Below, one piece after another: positions 6,293-12,653 of a stretch of DNA of 12,823 nucleotides. Each line of letters opens with the position of its first letter. Within the stretch, counting starts at the first letter, position 1. The stretch lies in NCBI GenBank assembly GCA_021648365.1, contig JAKISY010000119.1, forward strand, positions 1-12,823, in the 5' to 3' direction. A program made the position numbers and the translations under genes. This DNA comes from Verrucomicrobiales bacterium. GTDB lineage: Bacteria > Verrucomicrobiota > Verrucomicrobiia > Verrucomicrobiales > DEV007. A model generated the notes under the pieces. The model saw only the letters and a list, made by a program, of their open reading frames with translations. It was not told the origin of the DNA and made no database searches.

Positions 6293-6544
6293 GGTTCTAG
6301 CTAGGGATGGTAGAAGAGGTTTTTGCTGCGCTTCTCTCTGGAAGGCGTGGATTAACTGAAAGATGCCACCTACCAACAGCGAGGCGCCAACAAAATACTG
6401 GATCGCGACTCCGGCGAATAAGGGGGAACTGATGGAGAACATGCCGAGCAGAATAGTGAGGATGCCGAGTGCGACGATCCAGCCAGCGCTTTTTTTGATG
6501 ACTTTGGTGAGTTCTTGGTTGGGATCAGGCGGTGCGGTGTTCAT
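6287..6544 (-). pseudogene. Truncated HdeD-like (DUF308) membrane protein
   Basis: An 85-residue frame from the ATG at 6544. After a polar start come two membrane segments (about 22-42 and 46-66) with the HdeD pattern: WIVALGILTILLGMFSISSP, then AIQYFVGASLLVGGIFQLIH. HdeD-type proteins normally have about 180 residues and three such hairpins (six membrane spans), with acid-resistance links in E. coli. Here the frame ends after one hairpin with QREAQQKPLLPSLARTS. Its last bases overlap the stop of the DUF1080 stump on the other strand, so two broken 3' ends seem to have been joined. It might still be expressed as a two-span protein, but I favour a truncated gene. No strong ribosome site is seen. 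Confidence 0.7.
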
Positions 6545-6671
6545 GAGGTAGCTTCTCGCCTGTATTTAAATTGTCTAGGGGTGTTTGGAAAATAGTTGGG
6601 TAAGGTTTATCGTTCTGCTGCGGTAGCAAATGGTCATTGGTGATATCACAGTGGGGAAGAAGACACGCAGG

Positions 6672-6707
6672 ATCGAGCCTCTCCATGGAGAGCTGGGGGA
6701 GGGGCTA
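6672..6707. repeat. Short GC-rich palindromic element upstream of the cyclase operon
   Basis: CTCTCCATGGAGAG (6679-6692) is a perfect palindrome, followed by a run of G residues (GGGGGAGGGG, about 6694-6703) that could pair alternatively with the CCTCTCC arm. It lies about 30 bases before the cyclase start in a 190 bp spacer that shows no other supported feature; no convincing promoter was found. It may be another dispersed repeat or a regulatory hairpin. Confidence 0.3.
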
Positions 6708-6734
6708 ACAAAATCTAATTAGGGGAATGAAAAC

Positions 6735-7856
6735 TTGGCTTTCGTGTATATATTCACGGTGATGGGAGTAGAACATGACATTGATGAAGAGCGGGCGAGT
6801 GCGGGGGACGTGCTGAACCTGAACCGTGTTCTGTTGGTGGATGACAACCCGGTTAATTTACAGGTTTTGTATCAGGCACTGGAGCAGGAAGGGTATGAGC
6901 TGTTGATCGCACAGAGTGGGGAGGAGGCTTTGCAGATCGCTGTGGAGGCAAAACCGGCGTTGATCTTGCTCGATATCAATATGCCGGGTATGGACGGCTT
7001 CGAAACTTGCGAACGCTTAAAGGCGGATGCGGCGACGAGGGAGATGGTGATCATTTTTTTATCGGCACGTGATCAAGTGCAGGACAAGGTGAAGGGCTTG
7101 AAGTTGGGCGCGGTGGATTATGTCAGCAAGCCTTTTCAATTCGAAGAGGTGGTGGCGCGGGTGAATACTCAGCTTGAGCTGAGGCGAGCGAAGGAGGAGT
7201 TGCGCAAGCTGCACCAGCAGGCGGATGCTTTGCTGTTGAATATTTTGCCGCGTTCGATTGCTGAGAGGTTGAAAGCGAGTGAGCGTAACATTGTGGATAG
7301 TTTCCCAGAGGCAACGATCTTGTTTTGCGATTTGGTAGGGTTCACTCCGCTGGCGGCGCAGACGACACCGGGACAGTTGGTGGAGTTTTTGAATGGCATC
7401 TTTTCTGCGATGGATCAATTGGTGGAGAAGTATGGTTTGGAAAAAATCAAAACGATTGGCGACGCCTACATGCTGGCGGGTGGTGTACCAGACCCGAGGT
7501 TGGATCATGCGAGTGCGGTGGCGGATTTCGCTTTGGATTTGGTGAGTTGTTTGCCTGCTTTGACGCAAGACTTGGCTATGCCGGTGAGATTAAGAATTGG
7601 CATTCACAGTGGTCCAGTGGTGGCGGGGGTGATCGGTGAAAAGAAATTTGCTTATGATTTGTGGGGTGACACGGTGAATACGGCGAGCCGTATGGAGTCG
7701 AGCGGCAGTGCGAACCGGATACATGTCAGTCAAGCGAGCCGTGATTTATTGGGTGCAGCTTATGGATTTGAGAAACGAGGCAGTGTGAGTATTAAAGGTA
7801 AAGGTGAGATGGATACCTATTTTTTGCTAGCTCAAAAAGAGGGAGGCGCGAGTTGA
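6735..7856 (+). CDS. Response regulator with class III adenylate cyclase output domain
   Basis: Makes cAMP from ATP in the cytoplasm, apparently under control of a phosphorylated receiver. Residues about 30-150 are a receiver: acidic pair Asp36/Asp37, phospho-acceptor Asp80 (ILLDINMPG), Ser110 and Lys132 (SKPFQFEE). A helical linker (about 140-185, LLLNILPRSIAERLK) leads to the class III catalytic domain (about 190-360). Metal-binding aspartates are Asp199 (FCDLVGFT) and Asp243 (IGDAYM). Lys239 and Asp308 (YDLWGDTVNTASRM) match the ATP-specifying pair, and Asn315 and Arg319 the transition-state pair, so it should be an active adenylate rather than guanylate cyclase. The chosen start is TTG 6735, nine bases after AGGGG; ATG 6762 is possible but has no ribosome site. 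An 11-codon frame (6727-6762) ends in TGATG over that ATG. The kinase gene follows after 4 bases. Confidence 0.92.
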   Translation: MAFVYIFTVMGVEHDIDEERASAGDVLNLNRVLLVDDNPVNLQVLYQALEQEGYELLIAQSGEEALQIAVEAKPALILLDINMPGMDGFETCERLKADAATREMVIIFLSARDQVQDKVKGLKLGAVDYVSKPFQFEEVVARVNTQLELRRAKEELRKLHQQADALLLNILPRSIAERLKASERNIVDSFPEATILFCDLVGFTPLAAQTTPGQLVEFLNGIFSAMDQLVEKYGLEKIKTIGDAYMLAGGVPDPRLDHASAVADFALDLVSCLPALTQDLAMPVRLRIGIHSGPVVAGVIGEKKFAYDLWGDTVNTASRMESSGSANRIHVSQASRDLLGAAYGFEKRGSVSIKGKGEMDTYFLLAQKEGGAS

Positions 7857-7860
7857 GCTT

Positions 7861-10440
7861 ATGATAAAGTCGATACGCAATAAGATGATCCTATTCATCG
7901 CGCTGCCTACGGTGGCGATTTATATCGGGGTGATGGTATGGGTTTTGGCTTTTTCGAAGGGGCAGGCACATCGCTTTCATCATCAGGAGATGCGCGATCG
8001 AGCGGAGACGGCGGCGGCTCGGTTTGATGATTATATCTCTAAGGTGGCGAAGGTAAGCAAGATCTCGGCGGGATTCATCTCTCGAGATCAAGATTTTTCT
8101 GTGGATCAGAGTTATGCTGCTGTTGTGGATTTAGTGAAAGGTAACGAGAGGATCTATGGTGCAGGTTTGGCATTTGAACCAGGGGCACTGAAACCAGCGG
8201 GCGAGCTTTTTTGTGCTTATGCTCACCGAGCTGGAGAAAAGGTGGTGAGCAAAAATATAACGCGGGAGGTTTATGATTGGTATGGGGATGACAAATGGCA
8301 GTGGTGGCATTTGCCCAAAAAAAAGGGGCATGGAGTATGGACGGATCCTTATTTTGATAGTGGTGCGGGTAATGTGCTGATGATGAGCTATGCGACTCCG
8401 TTTTACAAAAATGATCAGTTCTATGGGGTGGCATTCACTGACATAGACTTGGAGACCTTGTATGAAACGGTGGGTTATAAGATTGCGGGCAATCGCGAGT
8501 TTTATATTTTGTCACGCGATGGGCGTTTTATCTTTTCTCCGAATACCGAGGAGATTTTAAACAAAAGTGCTTTTGAAATTTTGCAGAATGAGGGCAGATC
8601 AGATCTAGTCGAGCAGGTTCGCTTAATGTTGCGCGGGGAGAGTGGCGTGGTGACAGTGGGGGCTTTGTTTGAAGATGCTCGGCACATGTATGCTTATGCT
8701 CCGATCCCTTCAACGGATTGGACCTTTGTCGCCTACATGCCGGAGCAGCAAGCGTTGACAGGTTTTCGCCAGCATTTGTTTTATGTGGCGCTCGCTTTTG
8801 TGGCAGCTTTGTTATTGATCTTGACGACGATCTGGTGGGTGGCGCGGCATTTGACGCAGCCCATCGAGCAACTTCGCGAGACGGTTCTGCAGGTGGCTGA
8901 TGGCGATTTGGAAGCGCGCGTCGATGGGCAATTTGCCAATGATGAGATTGGTGATTTGGCGAGAAATTTCAATCGTATGACGACAGAGCTGAAAGGGCAG
9001 GTTTTGAGGCTGGCTCATGAAGAAGCGGGGCGCGAGCAGGCGGAAGAAGAGAGTCGAGCGAACAGTGATTTTTTGTCTCACATGAGTCATGAGCTGCGCA
9101 CTCCGTTGAATGGTATTTTGGGCTACGCTCAGATTTTGCAACGGGATCAAGATTTGCCAAAACGTCAGCGCGGCAGTGTGGATTCGATCATCAATTGTGG
9201 TGATCATTTGTTGTCTTTGATCAACGATGTCTTGGATTTGTCGAAAAGCAAAGCTGGGCACCTAGAGCTGGACGAGGCTGCTTGCGATTTGAAAAAGTTG
9301 ACTCGTGAGGTGGGTGATATCGTGCGGCAACGAGCTCGCACCAAAGGCATCGGATTTGCGGTGGAGTTGTCGCCTCAAGTGCCGCAGATTATACTGACGG
9401 ATGCTGCTAAGCTTAGGCAAATATTAGTCAATCTATTAGGCAATGCGGTGAAGTTCACCAGTGAGGGTAGTGTGAGTTTGCAGGTGTTTAAGAGCGGTGA
9501 AGAGGGCTTGCAGTTTGACGTGGTCGATACGGGTGTGGGGATGACAGCGCAGGAGTTGGGGCAGATTTTTGATCCCTTCAAGCAGGTGAAAGCGGGTAAG
9601 GCGGCTGGCGGCACGGGTTTGGGTCTGGCGATTTGCGAACGCTTGGCAGAGTTGATGAATGGGAAGGTCACGGTGAGGAGTCAGTTGGGCAAAGGTAGCA
9701 CCTTTAGTTTAACTCTCCCCTTGCAACACGTACCCGAGCAGGAGTGCCAGAGATTGCAGGGTGAAAATGCAGATAACCGTAAGGCACTGAGATTGGCTGC
9801 TGGAGAGAAAGCTACGATTTTGGTGGCAGATGACCGAGTGGAGAATAGAGAGATTTTGGATTGCCTGCTGCAAGGTGCAGGTTTCGATGTGGTGCTGGTC
9901 GACGATGGTGATGTGGCTGTGGAAACCGTGAAGAAGGGCGGCATTGATTTGGTGTTGATGGATGTTCATATGCCGCGGATGAGTGGCATGAATGCGGTGC
10001 AAATGATTCGGCAGGATGAACAGTATAAAGAGCTTAAAGTGGTAGCGGTGACGGCTAGTGTGTCGGCGGAGTTCCGTCAAAAAGCGAAGCAGGCAGGTTT
10101 TGATGATTTCATGGGGAAACCGTTTTGGGTGGGTGAGTTGATGCGCATTTTGCAAAGACACTTGGATGTGGAGTTTGTCTGCGATGATGAGAAAGGGGGA
10201 GACTGTGATAAGGCGGCAGAGGCAGCGAGCTTGGGTGAGCAGGACTTGGCAGGAGTGCCAGGCTCTTTAGTGGATAAGCTGCACGCAGCGATGAAGATTC
10301 GCAATTTGACAGCGATCAAGGAATTGGCGAAAGAATTGGAAGGAAGTGGAGATCACTCTGCTTTGGCTCAGGAGATTTTGAAGTTGTCCGCTGCTTTTGA
10401 TTTTAAAGAATTAGGACATTTGGTCGAAAAAATAAAGTGA
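7861..10440 (+). CDS. Membrane hybrid sensor histidine kinase (Cache-HAMP-HisKA-HATPase-REC)
   Basis: 859 residues. A first membrane helix (about 9-30) and a second (about 305-327) enclose an extracytoplasmic region of about 270 residues with double-Cache traits (HGVWTDPYFDSG, then SYATPFYKN..FYGVAFTDIDLETL), likely binding a small ligand. A HAMP domain follows (about 328-382, DGDLEARVD...DEIGDLARNFNRM). The H-box SHMSHELRTPLNG places the phospho-histidine at His410. ATP-binding boxes are intact: N-box LVNLLGNAVKF (522-532), Asp556 in VVDTGVGM, and GGTGLGLA (583-590). A C-terminal receiver (about 651-770) has Asp657/658, acceptor Asp701 (LMDVHMP), Thr731 and Lys753. The final 85 residues are helical without a recognisable Hpt histidine. 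The start ATG is 4 bases after the cyclase stop, and the next gene starts 1 base after this stop, so the three are surely co-transcribed. Probable partner receivers are in the two flanking genes. Confidence 0.95.
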   Translation: MIKSIRNKMILFIALPTVAIYIGVMVWVLAFSKGQAHRFHHQEMRDRAETAAARFDDYISKVAKVSKISAGFISRDQDFSVDQSYAAVVDLVKGNERIYGAGLAFEPGALKPAGELFCAYAHRAGEKVVSKNITREVYDWYGDDKWQWWHLPKKKGHGVWTDPYFDSGAGNVLMMSYATPFYKNDQFYGVAFTDIDLETLYETVGYKIAGNREFYILSRDGRFIFSPNTEEILNKSAFEILQNEGRSDLVEQVRLMLRGESGVVTVGALFEDARHMYAYAPIPSTDWTFVAYMPEQQALTGFRQHLFYVALAFVAALLLILTTIWWVARHLTQPIEQLRETVLQVADGDLEARVDGQFANDEIGDLARNFNRMTTELKGQVLRLAHEEAGREQAEEESRANSDFLSHMSHELRTPLNGILGYAQILQRDQDLPKRQRGSVDSIINCGDHLLSLINDVLDLSKSKAGHLELDEAACDLKKLTREVGDIVRQRARTKGIGFAVELSPQVPQIILTDAAKLRQILVNLLGNAVKFTSEGSVSLQVFKSGEEGLQFDVVDTGVGMTAQELGQIFDPFKQVKAGKAAGGTGLGLAICERLAELMNGKVTVRSQLGKGSTFSLTLPLQHVPEQECQRLQGENADNRKALRLAAGEKATILVADDRVENREILDCLLQGAGFDVVLVDDGDVAVETVKKGGIDLVLMDVHMPRMSGMNAVQMIRQDEQYKELKVVAVTASVSAEFRQKAKQAGFDDFMGKPFWVGELMRILQRHLDVEFVCDDEKGGDCDKAAEAASLGEQDLAGVPGSLVDKLHAAMKIRNLTAIKELAKELEGSGDHSALAQEILKLSAAFDFKELGHLVEKIK

Positions 10441-10441
10441 T

Positions 10442-11383
10442 ATGAGTAGTGCGAAGCAAGCGGCCGGGCAGCGGAAAAATCGAGTCTTGTTGGTGGATGA
10501 TAATATGACCAATTTGCAGGTGCTTTTCCAGGCTTTGGAGCAGGAGGGGTATGAGTTGTTAGTCGCGCAGTCGGGTGAAGAGGCGCTAGAGATTGCCGCA
10601 GAAGCTCAGCCTGATTTGATTTTGTTGGATATCAATATGCCGGGCATCGATGGCTACCAGACGTGTGTGAAGTTGAAACAATCCGAGCGCACTCGAGCTA
10701 GTGTGGTGGTATTTTTATCAGCGCGTGGAGATACGGCAGACAAGGTGAAGGGCTTAGAGATTGGGGCGGTGGATTACATCGACAAGCCTTTTCAATTTGA
10801 AGAAGTATTGGCGCGAGTGCGCAAACACCTTGAGCTTCATGCTCGTGAACGTCAGTTGGAGCAAATCAACGAGGAACTTGAGGCGCGTCTAGGCGAAGGT
10901 TTTCGAGATTTGATTGATGAGGATGTGGAGCGTTTGATTGGGGCGGGAGAGAGTGATGACTTGGAATTCAAATCGACTCTGAGGTGGAATTTGCATAGCA
11001 ACAAGTCGGACAAAAGAATAGAAAACGCCTGTCTCAAAACGGTAGCGGCTTATTTGAATTCCGGAGGAGGCATGCTGATGGTGGGGGTCGATGATGACGG
11101 CAAGCCATTGGGATTAGATGCGGATAAATTTCCTAACGAAGATAAGATGTTATTGCATTTGAATACTTTAATTTTGAATCATCTAGGCGGGGAGTTTGCG
11201 CAATTGATCAAAGCGGCGATTTACAGCGTGCAGGATCAGCGGGTGTTGGTGGTGCAATGCATGGACTCGGCTGAACCGGTGTTCTTTCGCCGTGACAACG
11301 ATGAATACTTCTATGTGCGCACGGGACCAGCAACAGCGGCCTTGTCGCCGAGCGAGGTGATCGCGTATCTGAAAGGGAGGTAG
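10442..11383 (+). CDS. Response regulator with Schlafen AlbA_2 output domain
   Basis: 313 residues. A receiver occupies about 13-130: Asp19/Asp20, phospho-acceptor Asp63 (LLDINMPG), Ser93, Lys115 (DKPFQFEE). A charged coiled-coil-like helix (about 130-165, ERQLEQINEELEARLGEG) links it to an AlbA_2 domain of the Schlafen superfamily (about 165-311). Its marks are GESDDLEFKSTLRW (169-182), CLKTVAAYLNSGGGMLMVGV (197-216) followed by DDDGKPLGLD, and the closing FYVRTGPATAALSPSEVIAYL. AlbA_2 domains are generally tied to nucleic-acid binding or cleavage and often sit in transcription regulators; the actual target is unknown. The receiver is closely related to that of the cyclase two genes upstream. 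The ATG lies 1 base after the kinase stop, typical of translational coupling. It ends the operon; a strong hairpin follows at 11489. Confidence 0.9.
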   Translation: MSSAKQAAGQRKNRVLLVDDNMTNLQVLFQALEQEGYELLVAQSGEEALEIAAEAQPDLILLDINMPGIDGYQTCVKLKQSERTRASVVVFLSARGDTADKVKGLEIGAVDYIDKPFQFEEVLARVRKHLELHARERQLEQINEELEARLGEGFRDLIDEDVERLIGAGESDDLEFKSTLRWNLHSNKSDKRIENACLKTVAAYLNSGGGMLMVGVDDDGKPLGLDADKFPNEDKMLLHLNTLILNHLGGEFAQLIKAAIYSVQDQRVLVVQCMDSAEPVFFRRDNDEYFYVRTGPATAALSPSEVIAYLKGR

Positions 11384-11415
11384 GTGTGAATTGACTCAAA
11401 ATACTACGGTGGTAA

Positions 11416-11450
11416 GCACTAGCGTAGTGCGGATTGCCTCGAGGACAATC
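11416..11450 (+). other. Two adjacent short hairpins after the signalling operon
   Basis: GCACTA-GCG-TAGTGC (11416-11430) and a hairpin pairing GATTG (11432-11436) with CAATC (11446-11450), with CCTC/GAGG continuing inside, sit side by side. With the long hairpin at 11489 they make this spacer unusually structured. No gene is supported here. It could be the 3' untranslated region of the operon or a small RNA; neither is shown. Confidence 0.35.
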
Positions 11451-11488
11451 GTCATGCTTGCATTGAAGGGCTTACAACTGAATCGAGA

Positions 11489-11530
11489 GAACCGAAAACT
11501 TGTCCGGGCGGACAAGTTTTCGGTTCCTTT
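11489..11530 (+). terminator. Strong 18 bp hairpin, probable operon terminator
   Basis: GAACCGAAAACTTGTCCG (11489-11506) and CGGACAAGTTTTCGGTTC (11509-11526) are perfect inverted repeats, with a nominal 2-base loop that would open to four or more, followed by CTTTT. It lies 105 bases after the last gene of the cyclase-kinase-AlbA_2 operon. The U tract is short and the perfection of the stem is unusual for a terminator, so it may instead be a repeat-derived palindrome. Confidence 0.5.
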
Positions 11531-11622
11531 TGGAGATTGGGAGGATGTGAGCTTTTGGTGTTCAAATTTGTCAGAAATTCAGAAAGCGGAGTGTTGTAAA
11601 TCAACTTTAAACCCTTAGTCTT

Positions 11623-11664
11623 CAATAAGTTATGGTGATTGTCAATATTTGCTGACCCCGATTC
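11623..11664 (+). repeat. Left copy of a degenerate direct repeat (AATAAGTTATG...GACCCC)
   Basis: Shares AATAAGTTATG, TGTCAA and CTGACCCC in the same order and orientation with 12302-12347, with small differences in spacing. The two copies bracket the toxin/recombinase remnant and lie about 680 bases apart. The rest of 11531-11622 shows nothing I can support. Confidence 0.5.
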
Positions 11665-11694
11665 AGGGCGACTTTCAGCAACTAAAAAAAGCGG

Positions 11695-11961
11695 CTAATC
11701 TTTTACCCTATCTTTCCAGTAACCCGGATGGCGGTGCAGATGCATCACGGCCAACACCTGGGCTTGGTCATTTTTAACTCGAAAGACCACGGCATAGCGG
11801 AACTTAACCATTCACACTTTTCTAAAATCACCATCAAAGGTTCGGTAAATTTCAGGCCGTGTTCTCGCCTCGGTAAGAGCGTCCTCCAAAGCTTCAACAA
11901 ACAGCGCACCTTGGCGCGGGTCGTCGGCTTTAATCCATTCCGCCGCGTCAATACTCGGCAT
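11695..11961 (-). pseudogene. ParE/RelE-family toxin remnant with an internal stop
   Basis: Read on the minus strand from the ATG at 11961, the frame gives DAAEWIKADDPRQGALFVEA, then LEDALTEARTRPEIYRTFDG and DFRKV. A TGA (11812-11814) follows, and then, in the same frame, MVKFRYAVVFRVKNDQAQVL and AVMHLHRHPGYWKDR before TAG at 11695-11697. The two parts together match the ParE layout (helical pair, then the F-x-Y-A-V-x-F-R-V strand and a late H-x-H-R segment). ParE toxins are about 95-100 residues; this has about 87, so the N-terminal strand is missing as well as the stop being present. No ParD-like antitoxin gene is seen on either side. A CGA to TGA change would explain the stop. Probably inactive. 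Confidence 0.75.
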
Positions 11962-12033
11962 CAGCTTCCGGATGTAGCGGATGTCCGCGCCGCCCTCCAG
12001 CAGGTGTTGCGTGCAACTGTCCATGGCATGCCC
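11962..12033 (-). pseudogene. Scrap of a tyrosine recombinase (XerC/integrase-like)
   Basis: About 24 codons encode SCTQHLLEGGADIRYIRKL, very close to the conserved SCATHLLEGGADIRYIQKLL segment around the second catalytic arginine/histidine region of phage and integron-type tyrosine recombinases. Nothing else of the enzyme is present: no LGH motif and no catalytic tyrosine. The fragment runs in frame into the ParE remnant, so the 106-residue open frame from 12132 is a chimera of two broken genes plus repeat sequence. Confidence 0.65.
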
Positions 12034-12066
12034 GTTGCGGTTAGGCGACGTCAAAGCTACCAAAAG

Positions 12067-12153
12067 ACTTGTCTGCCGAAGCCTTGGTGAAGGAGGATCA
12101 TCGTCACCATTTCCGACCAACTTGTCCGCCATAGCCGAAGGCGGAGGAGAATC
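12067..12153 (+). repeat. Two tandem ACTTGTC-type repeat units (53 bp period)
   Basis: Unit 1 (12067-12099) and unit 2 (12120-12153) share ACTTGTC[CT]GCC, an AGCC core and a GGAGGA/GGAGAATC end. The ACTTGTCCG start also forms the core of the long hairpin at 11489-11526. I take it as a dispersed repeat family that has entered the toxin/recombinase debris. From 12154 to 12301 I see nothing further that I can support. Confidence 0.45.
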
Positions 12154-12301
12154 AACCCCAAGCGTTCAAAGCATACCTGCTAAGTTCACCTGCCCACGGG
12201 GGTGGCGGAACCGTTCGACTTCAGCGATAGCGTTTGGTGCCCGAATTTGTCGAAAATCTCTAGAATGAAGCATTGAATAATCACAGTAAGTCATTTGTCA
12301 T

Positions 12302-12347
12302 AAATAAGTTATGCGACTTGTCAAGATATTCTGACTGACCCCTATTC
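12302..12347 (+). repeat. Right copy of the degenerate direct repeat
   Basis: Matches 11623-11664 in order and orientation (AATAAGTTATG, TGTCAA, CTGACCCC). It is followed by CCCTATTC twice in tandem, and it marks the exact point where the PQQ-propeller gene on the minus strand loses its reading similarity, which suggests a recombination or insertion boundary. Confidence 0.5.
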
Positions 12348-12349
12348 CC

Positions 12350-12645
12350 CTATTCCGTTGCCCTTCTTGGGCGGGGTTGGCGACTAACAGGTAAATATGA
12401 TCTTTCCAGATCACAGGGGAAGAGTGGCCGATGCCTTAGAGTTCAGTTTTCCATAGGAAGTGTGCGGGGGTGATGGTGGTAGGGATCGTTGTCGCTTGGC
12501 TCAAGCCAGATCCGTTGGGACCTCGGAAACGCGACCATTGATCGTTGTCCGTAGCTTGCACGTTATCAGAAATGCCGATGAATAAGAGGCATAATGAGAA
12601 GAAAAGCGAGCCTTGGCTTTTTGGGCGTGGGGGGGATTTGCACAT
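12350..12645 (-). pseudogene. 5' remnant of a secreted PQQ-binding-like beta-propeller protein gene
   Basis: From the ATG at 12645 the frame has a signal peptide (basic PRPKSQ, then hydrophobic LFFSLCLLFIGI, cut probably near VQA-TDN). WSRFRGPNGSGLSQATTIPT follows, the standard start of secreted PQQ-repeat proteins, and then FLWKTEL. There a TAA interrupts (12436-12438), after which the same frame continues GIGHSSPVIWKDHIYLLVAN, again typical of the family's first blade. Similarity ends near 12350 where the direct repeat begins, so only about 100 of an expected 400 or more residues remain. Both an in-frame stop and a 3' truncation mark it as broken. It starts 8 bases after the stop of the preceding minus-strand gene, hence once formed an operon with it. 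Confidence 0.8.
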
Positions 12646-12653
12646 GGTGGAGG

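Noticed and set aside
7059..7568. 169-residue open frame opposite the cyclase domain
   Set aside because: Antisense shadow; the plus strand encodes all catalytic cyclase motifs here.
11391..11618. 75-residue open frame on the plus strand starting at TTG
   Set aside because: It runs through a perfect 18 bp palindrome, matches no family I know, and has no clear ribosome site; more likely spacer.
11728..12268. Plus-strand open frames across the toxin/recombinase region
   Set aside because: They are the complement of better-supported ParE and recombinase remnants and carry no recognisable motif.
12166..12273. 35-residue minus-strand frame (MLHSRDFRQIRAPNAIAEVE...), possible antitoxin fragment
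   Set aside because: Too short, no ParD-like pattern, no ribosome site; not enough to call a gene.
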